DNA of 64,000 nt from Antedon bifida (Eukaryota; Echinodermata; Crinoidea; Comatulida; Antedonidae). This document shows, in pieces, positions 46,078 through 57,950 of the stretch. A program made the position numbers and the translations under genes. The first letter of the stretch is position 1. Every line of letters begins with the position of its first letter. The stretch is taken from NCBI GenBank assembly GCA_963402885.1, contig OY727094.1, forward strand, positions 33,048,501 through 33,112,500, in the 5' to 3' direction. Below the pieces are notes generated by a model. That model did no database searches and was not told where the DNA came from. It saw only the letters and a program-made list of their open reading frames with translations.

Positions 46078-46503
46078 TCTGTGTTGGCCTTTATTGTTTT
46101 GTCAATACATATTACTCTTGTCGGGTTGGCGTGCCATACATTACCCATGTACAGAATGCACGTTGGAGAAAATAGTAATCCAAGTTCTCAAGTTCACTTT
46201 TATGTTCTTAATTGAATATATACTATGTATGTATCAACATTAATGTTTCTCGTTATGAGTAGGGATTTAGACAACATTTATGGGAAAACGTTGATATTAT
46301 AGTAAAGTGTATTTTCGGTAAAATGGTGAATTTAATCTAATATTTCGATTAAACACTATTACATGATGATGATGACGCACGCGCACATGTATCAATAATA
46401 GCAACATTTGTGTTTGGCACGAAAAAAGAATGTTTAAATAGAGGGCGTCGATCTTGAATAAGGCAGGTCAAAGCTTGCGTCTACGTCCGTTTCCAGTGTA
46501 AAC

Positions 46504-46805
46504 ATGCAAAGCATTAAGATGAAACATCCACGCCTTAATGACTTAGATTTGAACATTAGTAGGCCTACAGAGCTTGATGATTTAGATTTTGACGAGATTG
46601 CGAAAGTATTAAAAGAGTGAGCACTGACGTCACATTAGGTTTTAAAAACTTCAATAATGGAGGACCTTTTAAACACATGCATTTGTGGAAGTTGTATAAA
46701 CATTGTTTTAGTTATAATAATATTAACGTTTTATTAAAGTCAAAATATGATATGAGATTTCAATCTGTATCATATTGTATTATTTCGCTGTGTAACCGTA
46801 ATTGA
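46504..46805 (+). pseudogene. Broken copy of the hypothetical small protein (unit 2)
   Basis: Equivalent of 21375-21686. GAGTGAGCACTGAC replaces GAGTGCAGCACTGAC, and the lost base creates TGA at 46618-46620. The rest of the old frame stays open downstream. Confidence 0.35.
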
Positions 46806-47084
46806 GTTGTTTTTCTTTTCGTTATACGTCACAATGGGTTCTTGTTACCATCGCATTATGAGGAAGTTATCAAAACCATCTCTTTTCCGATCTCTTTCCT
46901 TATAAACCAAAACCGGCAGAATGTTGTCTTTCTGGTGAAGCAAATAGATCTAATATTACCTATATTTGTCTATAAGAATCAATGTGCAATAATCATTACG
47001 GTATTCTATTTATCAATATTTTCTAAGAAGCAAAACATACCGGGCCTGTAACTATGTTGAGGATCATGCGATGGTCATTGCATT

Positions 47085-47680
47085 TTGGTTGTACTCGCGC
47101 ACAGTGATAATGAATAGGATACGATTAAACAGTGAGAAGCTTTACCACTGTGCGCTACTATACCCATGTTGGTTGTACTCGCGCACAGTGATAATGAATA
47201 GGATACGATTAAAATCAATGAGAAGCTTACCACTGTGCGCTACTATACCCATGTTGGTTGTACTTGCGCACAGTGATAATGAATAGGATACGATTAAAAT
47301 CAGTGAGAAGCTTTACCACTGTGCGCTATTATACCCATGTTGGTTGTACTCGCGCACAGTGATAATGAATAGGATACGATTAAAATCAGTGAGAAGCTTT
47401 ACCACTGTGCGCTACTATACCCATGTTGGTTGTACTCGCGCACAGTGATAATGAATAGGATACGATTAAAATCAATGAGAAGCTTACCACTGTGCGCTAC
47501 TATACCCATGTTGGTTGTACTTGCGCACAGTGATAATGAATAGGATACGATTAAAATCAGTGAGAAGCTTACCACTGTGTGCTACTATACCCATGTTGGT
47601 TGTACTCGCGCACACGGATTAATGAATAGGATACGAATAAAATCAGTGAGAAGTTTAGCACTGTGCGCTAATTAATACCC
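47085..47680. repeat. 85-bp hairpin minisatellite, 7 copies (unit 2)
   Basis: Same as 21965-22562, with GCGCACAGTG and CACTGTGCGC arms in nearly every copy. Confidence 0.9.
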
Positions 47681-48021
47681 ATTTTGGTTTAATACTATAG
47701 CGAACAGTAAAATGAATATGTCTGAATCCACCCCTTTCTTTACTCTACCTAGAACAATTGATTGATGGAGTATAGATTCCACACGAAAAATAACGCGAAA
47801 TAATAACACGCGAAAACAAATAAAGTTACTACGCGAAAAAATTAATAATTATTATAGCAATTTTGTTTCTTCTCATGCCTAAATGTTGTATTTTCGTTTA
47901 AATTAATTGAAGCTGAAGTTTTTCAAGATTTTTCAAGAGCATTTATTTTTACAAGATTGACAATATAACAATACTGAACATTATGATTAAAACATTTTAA
48001 AAATAATTGATTAGGTTTAAT

Positions 48022-48715
48022 TAAATTGTTTATTAATGGTAACATGATTGCATCAACATGAGTATAACATACTGTGCGTCACTCTTGGGTCATCATCATC
48101 ATAGTTAAATTGTTTATTAATGGTAACATGATTGTATCAACATGAGTATAGCATATTACTGTACGTCACTCTTGGGTCATCATCATCATAGTTAAATTGT
48201 TTATTAATGGTAACATCATTCCATCAACATGAGTATAACATATTACTGTGCGTCACTCTTGGGTCATCATCATCATAGTTAAATTGTTTATTAATGGTAA
48301 CATCATTCCATCAACATGAGTATAACATATTACTGTGCGTCACTCTTGGGTCATCATCATCATAGTTAAATTGTTTATTAATGGTAACATGATTGCATCA
48401 ACATGAGTATAACATATTACTGTACGTCACTCTTGGGTCATCATCAATATAGTTAAATTGTTTATTAATGGTAACATGTTGCGTCAACATGAGTATAACA
48501 TATTACTGTACGTCACTCTTGGGTCATCATCATCATAGTTAAATTGTTTATTAATGGTAACATGATTGCATCAACATGAGTATAACATATTACTGTACGT
48601 CACTCTTGGGTCATCATCATCATAGTTAAATTGTTTATTAATGGTAACATGATTGTATCAACATGAGTATAACATATTACTGTGCGTCACTCTCGGGTCA
48701 TCATCAATATAGTAC
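48022..48715. repeat. 87-bp minisatellite, 8 copies (unit 2)
   Basis: Expanded from the 3 copies seen in unit 1. Copies carry shared variants (ATCATTCCATC, CATCATCATCATAG), which indicates stepwise local duplication. Confidence 0.92.
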
Positions 48716-49055
48716 CGTGCTGCTGCATAATAATTTAATGATGAAAATATCGAAATTTGAACATTTGAAATTGAAATTTGGTCCTTTTTATATTCTGTTC
48801 GATTTTACCATAAAAACTCGTGCATGTAGTGAATATAACGAAAACACACATGGTCCTCGATTTAAATGTATAATATCAATATATATTTGACAAGAATGAC
48901 ATTTGTACTTCAGTTAAACTCAGGAATTACAGTACCGTAATAATTAAAAAAATAAAAATCTCTCAATTAATGAGAGATAGGCCTAGGCTACTGTCTATAA
49001 ATTTATAGTAGAAAATAACGATGACCAGGTTGATCGACATTGCAGTAACAATATC

Positions 49056-49455
49056 AAAGAGAAGACAATAATTCAATGTCCATTAAAAAATAATTAAAAA
49101 CTTTCAATTAAAATGAGAAAGTTGGACAGCCAAAATACTGAAGACATTTTCCGATTATTATATGATGATATACTACTAATATACTACTAATCTTTTGTCT
49201 GAATGTGGGACGATTCGGCCGTATTGATTTATTTTGCAACTTGCATATAAAAATCAAGATAATTTTGGCTATTTTCATTTTTAAACTATGAACATATTGT
49301 TATTTGAGAGACATATTTTAAACTACTTATTATTTCTACATAATTTTATATCCACTAAAAGTGGGCCGAATAGTCCGGGGCCGAATCATCTCAGGGCCGA
49401 ATAGTCCTGGGCCGAATCATCTCAGGGCCGAATCGTCCTGGACAGGATGCAGACA
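49056..49455. mobile_element. Second fold-back-like element, carrying a copy of nearby sequence (unit 2)
   Basis: Absent from unit 1 (junction at 23624). It contains GTGGGACGATTCGGCC at about 49206 and, at about 49367-49442, tandem CGGGGCCGAATCATCTCAGG-type repeats in the opposite orientation. Between them, about 49245-49360 resembles host sequence at 50112-50232 (ATAATTTTGGCTATTTT, TATTGTTATTTGAGAGACAT). The terminal repeats match those at 27974-28592. Confidence 0.55.
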
Positions 49456-49560
49456 GCGGATAAGAGCTCAACGCACTAATATTTAAAGCTGTAAAATGTC
49501 TCATTAGCAAGTTAGTATAAACAAAATTAAATTAGTTTTGTTCTTAACCCGGACTTATTG

Positions 49561-49700
49561 AGTGAGTGAGTGACCGAGCGGTTAAGACAGGTGAACCGTA
49601 ATTACGTAGCCATAACATCAGCAAAGCTTCGAAGCTCCCAAGCTTGGTCTATGGTTCTGGTGGTAGAACGAGTCTTCTCGGATAAGGACTATAAACCGGA
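49561..49700 (+). mobile_element. tRNA-derived SINE (unit 2)
   Basis: Better preserved than 23731-23870: TGACCGAGCGGTTAAGAC matches a tRNA-Ser/Leu A box. The tail holds GAGTCTTCTCGGATAAGGAC and TATAAACCGGA. Confidence 0.5.
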
Positions 49701-49790
49701 ATGGAAGTGAACAAAAGCATTACATAGAGCATTGTGATTGGTTTACATTTTAAATATTACAAGTATTTTAAAAATGTATTTAAAAATGTA

Positions 49791-50024
49791 GAAACTTTAA
49801 CAGAATATACAATTGTATCTACTGTATCTGCATTTGTTTGCACAGAAAAACAATTTTTAAATGTATTTAAAATTTGTAAATGTCAACATGCCATTAAATA
49901 ATAATACAAACTTTAACAGAATATACAATTTTATCTATGTATCTGCATTTGTTTGCACAGACAAAACAATTTTTAAATGTATTTAAAATTTGTAAATGTC
50001 AACATGCCATTAAATAATAATACA
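49791..50024. repeat. Two-copy tandem duplication of about 117 bp (unit 2 only)
   Basis: AACTTTAACAGAATATACAA through GTCAACATGCCATTAAATAA occurs twice. Unit 1 has one copy at about 23965-24085. Confidence 0.75.
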
Positions 50025-50521
50025 TCAATTCAAGTAATAATGTTTTCATTTTCAAATTACGAAAAAATTGCTATTTTAAGGTTATATTTGAAAGTACTTA
50101 TTGTTTCAGATGTATAAAAATCAAATTGATAATTTTGGCTATTTTTATTTTAAAACAATGAAAATATTGTTATTTGAGAGACATTTTAAACTACTTAATA
50201 TGAATGAATTTAATTTAACAAGTTATATCCACTTATATGTATATACTGTAGATGATAAAGCATTGAGACAATAAACATCCATATGAACAACTTATTTTTA
50301 AGTATCTTTATTTCAGAAAGAAAGAAGTAGATATGTATAAAAATGAACTATAAAAACAGAATTGTAAATGAGCAAAAATGTACATATCGGTGGTACACTG
50401 TGATCCGGTTAAGAGTTTTTTAAACATCATTTGTTTATTTCCATAGAGATAATGCATTTTAGTTGCTATAGATACAGACATAGGTTCTTAACATATGAGA
50501 CCATACAAAAACCAAACATAA

Positions 50522-50870
50522 CTAGATTTAATTCGTCACTATGACGAATTATAGGTTATATGCATTGATTAAAATAAAGATAATTGATTTGTAAAAGATA
50601 TATTGATTGATTGATTTTCTCAGAATCTTTAATTATTTATAATATATGCTAGGATCTTACTAACGCAAATACAATAGCCGGTATCGCAATCCGATCAAAG
50701 ATCCCTCTGCGTATAATGTCATAAACCACATTTGTTACATAATAATAAAGACATAAGTTTCTTTTTATCTAGATTTCATTATAAATCATGTGTATAATCT
50801 ATACACTAAGAAATAAAATTGAACAAACAATACAAATAATTAAAAAAAATCTTACTACTATACTACACTA
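50522..50870. mobile_element. Unit 2-specific insertion of about 345 bp, family unknown
   Basis: Present between CCAAACATAA and the CTATACTATATACGGAATC context, which is contiguous in unit 1 (24593). It starts with a small hairpin (TTCGTCACTATGACGAA). It has no open frame of note and no clear terminal inverted repeats. Probably a nonautonomous element. Confidence 0.4.
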
Positions 50871-52078
50871 TACTATACTATATACGGAATCAACTCTCTC
50901 AAAATGGCATTCCCAGAATTCTATTTCCATCGATTCTAAAAACCAGATATAGACTGCATGTATTCATTAGAATCTAGTATAGCTGCTGTTTATCAAAATT
51001 CATGTTACATATATCATGCAACAACCCAATAAAACATTTTGAATGTCTTTCAAGGTATTTTATATTAAAATGTTTGGTCCGTAACTAATACATTATACAA
51101 ATATCCAAAAATCAACAAAATTCTGTCTATTTTTTATTAAACATTTGGAGTTGATAAATCGATTATTTACATATTGTTAGATAAACATTAGTACAGCAAG
51201 TTCTGCATCATCTTGAAATTTAAATGTACTGTTCCAATATCTTTCTTCCCGCACATTGTTGCTTCATGCCTCCATATTTTACGCTATATTTTTGTAATTA
51301 TCATGAATTTTTAGAATATAATTATGCATTCTAAATTGTAAAATAAAATCAACATTTCTTAATGATTTATAATATATCAATATTTGTTCTAGATATGTAT
51401 ATATCTATATATGTCTATTGCACTATGCAAATTATAATAGCATGAATGTTGTTTCATTTTGTAGCTGTTTAGCATTTTATGGGAGGATCAGGTGAGGGGA
51501 TTATAAAAAACCATGAAATGTAAATAAAAATAAAAAAAAACACACACAAAACGAATCCAAATGAATGTCGTGTTTCCGCTAAATATCAAATATCAACGAA
51601 AAATAGACCCACAATGTTTGTGTCGAGCGCATCATCTAATTTCGACTACTTTTGGTGTTGAGTCCGTAATCATTGTTATTATTCCAATACTTCACATCTT
51701 AATGTCTTCTTCATCATTAACATGTTTTAATCTCTGCCGACTGATTGACAGAAGTCTGTCCCGCTCATGCACGATGTCACTTTCTGAGGCGCACCCCAAA
51801 TCCAGAATTGCTTTCATTTTGTAGCTTACATATACTTCAAAGTAAAGGAATACTCCGTGTATAACAAAATCAATGGCCGTAAATAGTTCCGAATTTTATA
51901 GTTGACAATTTAAAAAAAAAACAATTTGTCAGGGGCCGGGAAGCGATTTTTTATTTCGTACAGAAGTTGGGGCCCTTATGTGAAAGATAGCCGAACTACT
52001 TAAGTTCATAAATATAACTAAACCTAACCCTCTAAAATAATCTCTCTCTCATTATAAAGTAAAAAGAACTTGCTCATC

Positions 52079-52089
52079 GGATTCGAACC
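52079..52089 (-). promoter_or_regulatory. tRNA-type B box in a probable SINE remnant (unit 2)
   Basis: GGTTCGAATCC on the minus strand, orthologous to 25812-25822. Confidence 0.4.
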
Positions 52090-52399
52090 CCATACATCGA
52101 CAAGTCCGACAGAAAACCTTTGTATTAGCGAATTGTTAGCTCATTTCTAACGTAGCTTAGGGACATGGTCCCCAAATTATGTAAGAAAAGAAATATCGTG
52201 GCCGGGAAAAGTACGCTTTTATTATTCTTAATAATCATGCCATGCGAATTATTATTAAGGTAGACAAACCGTACGGAGCACAGGTTTCTGGTAGACCACA
52301 CTTTAATTACAAAAGTAGCAAGTACTGTACGTAACAAATCTCCAATACAAAACAAATTGCAAAATATCAAAACCAGTGAAATAAAAAAAAATGTTTATG

Positions 52400-54140
52400 A
52401 ATAAACTTAATTCGTGTTTCCGCATCAATGTGTTTTTCATTCGATTTTTTCCACTTTTTTTATCTCTACGTATCAAATAATTAATACACCACGAAAAACA
52501 CCCAAAATAATATAGTTTGGCATTTTATACTTTCGTTATGTGTTTGCGCGCATCATCTAATTTACACAGCACAATTTTTCTTTAGCGTCTTTTATTTTCC
52601 AGTCAAAAGTAAAGTCAAAGTTCTATATCCACTCTATATACTATATTGCTTTAATTTTTTAGCCTACATATATATTGAAGTGAAGGATTAGTGTATAACA
52701 AACCAATAGCCGTAAAATACAGTAGTTCCGAATTTTATTCGTTATAACAATTTGTTTTTATTTTATATAATTTGTCGAAGTACTTTTATCAAAGTGCGCT
52801 GTTATTACCTGCCCATGCAAAGTATATAACAAGATATTAAGGCAGAAAAAGACCGTGTGGAGCACGGGTTACTGCTAGTTGAGTTTATTAAAACACGCAC
52901 ATACATACACATAGGCCTACAACATTTCATAAACAGCAACACAATAGCGATAGGACGGAAGTTGCCATAAGATACCGGAATTACTTGTATGCAATTGACA
53001 CGAGTAATTTGAAGACAATTCCGTTTAAATCGTGTTTGTAGTTTGTTGACGCGCGCGTTGTTGATCAATGTATTTGGACCTTCCCATAATGCATTGGTGC
53101 GTGTGGATTAAGGTAGTCAGGATGATGTCAGGAATTGTTTTTTGATGATTTGTGAATTCTCATATTATATAAAGTACAAGTAGGCCTACAAGTACATGTT
53201 CTGAAAAGAACTGACGTGAGTTTCTTAGCGTTTCGATCAATATTATGCTTTTTTGTCCCATCAATAGATATCATGATCGTCTTTATGAGTGAGGAGTAGT
53301 GTTCTGATTCTCCTGAGGACGATCAAATTATTTATTTGATTGAAATGTCGAGAAACTTAACAATTCATTCATTTCAGAACTTTATATACGCGTGGTGTAC
53401 TGCAAACTTTATATAATCTTTGATTTCGTCATGAAAACCTTCAAACAATTCTCAAATTCTTCCATTTTCTTTCTTTGTCCAGTCGGCATTCATCATTTTA
53501 TACCTTTTATATATTTTGCTATAAACCGCTTAAAACCGGCATCTTTGCACCGTCCTCATGATGACTCAGCATTATCGCATCGTCACTGCGCCGACAATAT
53601 TACAAAACAATTGTTGTTGTATTGTATTTAAATTCTGGGTAGAAAAAAAAACCCGAATTTGGTTATATTTTGACATCGACATAGTGATAAAAATTAAATT
53701 GATAAAATAAATTATTTTTCAAAAACTGGTACGGTCTCATTGTCCGCTGAAGGCGCTCTTTGTTTTTTTTATTTAAAAAACGACTAGAGAGCAGGCGGTT
53801 TATGGTTTGGTATCAATTCACACACACAGCGCGGCCTTTATGAATAATATAAAAGGTGTAGGCCTAGCCTGTTCTTCTAAGAGCCACAAAACTTAGGTAA
53901 GCTGGGTGTTTATAGTTTTTTTCAGTTTTGGTATTACGATAGGCCTACTGGTGCCTGCCTGGCACCTAACTATTATCACACACAGCCAGCCAGCAGGAGG
54001 AGGATGTACCACTCTTTTCTCCACTAGAGGCCTAGGCCTAGCTCACAAACAACTCTGGAGAGTCGGAGGGAAGTGTGAATTCTACTTTTAACTAGCCTAG
54101 TTTAGTAGTCTACTACTAGGCCTAGGCCTAATTAACGTAG
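52400..54140. other. End of unit 2 and start of unit 3, gene-free
   Basis: Orthologous to about 26110-27847. The junction is at about 53198. No supported gene. Confidence 0.4.
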
Positions 54141-55992
54141 GTGACCTCAATGTCTGATCAGAATTGTCTTCATCTTCTCACAGCAGGATGACAGTGCGTG
54201 ACATACGTGAAGATTACAGCTGCTATACAGACCATGGAGTTAATAATACCTCCACCACGACCATGTAGACCTACATATACCTCCATGTACAGAGACAGAA
54301 CTACTGTCGTCTACATGGCTGTTGACAAGTAAGCACTCATGGATACAGAGTAAAGAAACAACTATGTTTTTGCCAATTTGTAAATGTAAATTATAGTTAA
54401 TGCACAATAATAATGGCCAGTTGATATAGACATTTCATTCATTCTGATTTTAGCAGCAACTAGGCCTACTGCATGCTGTATTATTACGTTTCTGTGTTTT
54501 TTTTAAGAATGAGTGCAAGAATGGTTTTACTGATAGACAACATGTAAGTATTTCAGAATATGTCAGAGTAAAGAGAAAACTTAATTCAGTTGGCAAATGT
54601 GTTTGTCTTCATTTTTACACGTCCAATTAATGATAATATCTTTAATACAATAATATCAGTTGGACTTGTAGCAGGCCACAGACCATGTTTTGTTTTGTTT
54701 TGTTTTTTTTCATAATAATAGCAGCCATGAATCACGTTAATTTGTTTTTCAATGATTAAAAAATAATGGAAGATTGTTTTCTTATCTTTCTCAGACTAGT
54801 AATTTCAGCAATGATCTTGATTATTTCATCTTTCTGCTTTTAACAAGAGCTGGTGGGTTAGGTATCAACTTGACAACAGCTGACACAGTCACTATACGAC
54901 AGTGATTGGGTAAGTTAAATAAATAATTACTACATTTTATTACAGCGTGATCAATAATCTGACATACGATTTACACACAGAGTGCAATATGCTTTTTTGC
55001 TGCGCACTTTTTGCACTCAAGTGCATGATAGTGAAAAAATAAAGAGCGCACTAGTGACTCATTTCAGCGCGTCTGATTGGCTACATCCTTGAACCCATGT
55101 TATAATAATTAGTTACAAGCTTGTGGTGTAATGTTTGTTTTAGTGTAGTGACTTTCAATACATTGTAAAGTAGCATTTATAGTTATATTATAGAATCCAC
55201 AGTCAGATCTACAAGCCCAAGATAGATGCCACAGAATTGGTCAAGAAAAGCCAGTGATAGTGTACAGGTTAGTGACCATTAACACCATATTGACCAGAAG
55301 ATAGTGGAGAGAGCAGCTGCAAAGAGGAAGCTGGAGAAGATGGTCATTCATCAAGGTCAGTTTTGTCTTTCACACCTCCCTAAAAACCCTCCTGAACAAT
55401 AAACGCCCGGGGCGTTTATTCAAATGAATACGTTAAATTAATCATATTGTTTTATAGACTTCTACAGTAGTATGCAAACTTCTAGGCATTGATTGTTCTC
55501 ATTTATTTAAAAAATTCATTATCTTGTTTTTTTTAAGGTAAATTCAAAGGCAGTAAAACTATGGTGAGAGACTCAAAAGCTGTGATGGATCCCATGGAAC
55601 TATTAAAAGTGTTACGCTCCACTGATCACTCTGGCATTATCAAAAACTGTGAAGAACAAGTCATCAGCGACGCAGATCTTGATCTCCTATTGGATCGCAG
55701 CGACCTTGTTGGGAATAACGCGGGAAAGAAATTGAAACCAGTAAAGGAGAATGAAGTGTTTAAGGTTCTGGAATCCTGCGATGAGAATGTCATGGAGTTA
55801 AAGATCTCAGTACTGGGTTCACATACTGTATACCCAATATTGCACAAATTGAAATCTGGGATTGTTAATGGTATTTATGACATTTATTTCTATGCATGTA
55901 GTTACTGTTGTTTTCTGCACAGCACAGTGTTCAGGTTTAAACTATTGTTAACACCAAGTGTTATTACAAGTCAGCACAGTGTTCAGGTTTAA
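54141..55992 (+). pseudogene. HELLS: HELLS/LSH-like SNF2 helicase, copy 3, heavily deleted
   Basis: Contains the motif IV exon remnant (54141-54331), a motif V exon at 54795-54909 (damaged before YDSDW), the motif VI exon at 55194-55355 and the last exon at 55538-55992. All exons from motif III to motif IV (6459-8543 in unit 1) are missing. The sequence passes from the displaced motif V exon straight into the intron that follows the genuine one (8927 in unit 1), as recombination between those two duplicates would produce. The motif VI exon has a 2-bp insertion (ACACCATATTGACC) leading to a stop. The last exon is open (VISDADLDLLLDRSDLVGNN) and runs into the minisatellite. Confidence 0.82.
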
Positions 55993-56068
55993 ACTATTGT
56001 TAACACCAAGTGTTATTACAAGTCAGCACAGTGTTCAGGTTTAAACTATTGTTAACACCAAGTGTTAT
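55920..56068. repeat. 52-bp minisatellite after HELLS copy 3, left part
   Basis: About three copies, then interrupted at GTGTTAT by the LINE insertion. It resumes at about 63241. Confidence 0.95.
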
Positions 56069-56334
56069 CAAGTTTCAAGTTTCAAGTTTATTGTTTCACA
56101 CAATATAATACAATATGAACAGAAACATAAATTAATAAATACAATTGTGCGAGGAGGACACATTAAGCCAAGGCTTTAAGTTTGGTCCTCCAGATAAGTA
56201 ATATATTTAATTATCTAATTTAAGTGAGAGAACAAAAAAAAAAAAGTTCTTCCTTTCGTCAAATTGACAAATAAAACTAAACAAAAAGGCACAAAAAAGA
56301 AACAAAAAAACAGTCTTAAGGCAATTGTGAATTA

Positions 56335-57480
56335 CTAATGTTCTAAATAGTTTGAAATAAGTGTTTGTTTGTATTTTGTTTTAAATGTATTTATGATGGT
56401 TATTGCTTTTAGATTGAGCGGTAAGTTGTTCCATATATACGGTCCATTGTAAATAAAAGATGTTCTTCTAAGTAATATGGTATGCTTTTCATATATTAGA
56501 TTTTTTGCAGTTGAAGATCTGGTGTTGTAAGAATGATTAAAATTTTGAAAATAGGAGTAAAATTGAGTTGGTAATTTATTATGATTTAGGCGGAACATGA
56601 ATAAAGCTGTTTGGAGTTTATTTATATCAAATATATTTAAAGTATTGAGAGAATAAAAAAGTGGTTTAGTGTGAGATTTTGGAGGTGCTCCCGAACAGAT
56701 TCTGATAGCCTTTTTTTGTAATTTAAAGAGAGAATTAATTTTCGTGTTATCAGAACCTGTCCAGGGGCAGCATCCAGTAAATTTATCTACAGTTGTAGCC
56801 CAAGCAACATTGCAGTATGATAAATAGGGTAAAATAAGGGTATTATACAGGGAAAATAAGATGTTTAAAGGAAGTATGTACTTCAATTTACTTAACATTC
56901 CAACGTTTCTCGAGATTATTTTAGTTAAATATGTTATGTGAGGTTTCCAGTTTAGTTCCGAGTCAATAGTGACTCCAAGAAATTTTAAGTTTTCTGTTCT
57001 CTTTATTTGGTTACCATTGATATATAATTGCTCTGTTAGCTGTTTGTTACTTTTTTTATTAATATTAAAATAAATATAATTTGTTTTTGAAATATTCAGT
57101 GATAACTTATTTGCTTTAAACCAAAGAGACACTTTGTTAAGTTCATTATTAATTATAGACACAAGATTATTTTTGTTTTCGTGAGAAATAATAACATTTG
57201 TGTCATCTGCAAATAAGATAAAATTAAATAATTTTGAAACATTTGGAAGATCATTAACGTAAATTAAAAAGAGTAGTGGGCCAAGGATTGACCCTTGTGG
57301 TACCCCACAGGTAACATGCAAGAGTTGAGAATTGGTTGAGTTTATTGATGTATATTGTTGGCGAAATGATAAGTAGTCTTTTAAAAGTAGTAGTGGAAGA
57401 CCTCTGACACCATAATTCGATAATTTAGAAATAATAATGTTATGATTTATGGTGTCAAATGCTTTTGACAGATCTAAAAA
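56335..57480 (-). pseudogene. LINE A reverse transcriptase, C-terminal part
   Basis: Resumes at LDLSKAFDTINHNIIISKL (motif A), then GVPQGSILGPLLFLIYVNDL (motif B), FILFADDTNVI (motif C) and LKFLGVTIDSELNWKPHI, ending at 56335. The open frame extends upstream to 57543, but those first 21 or so residues are translated from LINE B and do not belong. Apart from the split this part has no stop. Confidence 0.85.
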
Positions 57481-57950
57481 GATCTGATGTATCAATACTC
57501 GATCTAACTCGTCTTGGAAGAAAAAACCATGAGGGAAAACCAAGGTTGATCAAAGTTAAGCTGGCGTCATCAGAAAATAAACAAAAGGTATTAAAATTAG
57601 CAAGGAATTTACGTAGCAGCGTCAGTAAGGTTCTCTCCAATGTGTACATTTCGCCTGATCTAAATTATGAGGAAAGGAAAAGAGGCAGGGAGCTACGAGA
57701 AGAGCTAAAAATAAAAAGAAAAGATGGGCAGAAATGGAAGATAGAGAAAAACAAAGTTGTTCTAGTCACAACCAAGAAGGATAACAACATTATGAAAGAA
57801 ACTCCTGTAAAGGGTGCTGTACCTAAAGAAAAAATGGTAGGAAGAAAATCATTTACTGATTCAGAAGATAGTGAGGAGGATGAGATATATGTGGAACGTC
57901 AACCTCATCAGCCCTTTCGGAGAGCGAAAGGAACAGATGAGAGACGTTAG
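57481..57950 (+). CDS. LINE B ORF1, C-terminal fragment
   Basis: Open from the insertion point to TAG at 57948-57950. It encodes VSILDLTRLGRKNHEGKPRL, IKVKLASSENKQKVLKLARN and NYEERKRGRELREELKIKR. This is the C-terminal domain typical of CR1-type ORF1 proteins (nucleic-acid binding, RNP formation), followed by an acidic and basic tail. The N-terminal part was lost by 5' truncation. Its end overlaps ORF2 by 14 bases. Confidence 0.75.

Noticed and set aside
45492-46243. Repetitive frames with DSTWDKLRGIPLR or YRFYVGQATR repeats
   Set aside because: Artefact of the 48-bp minisatellite.
57481-57543. N-terminal extension (about 21 residues) of the LINE A RT frame
   Set aside because: Translated from the inserted LINE B in antisense. 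The true RT resumes at LDLSKAF.
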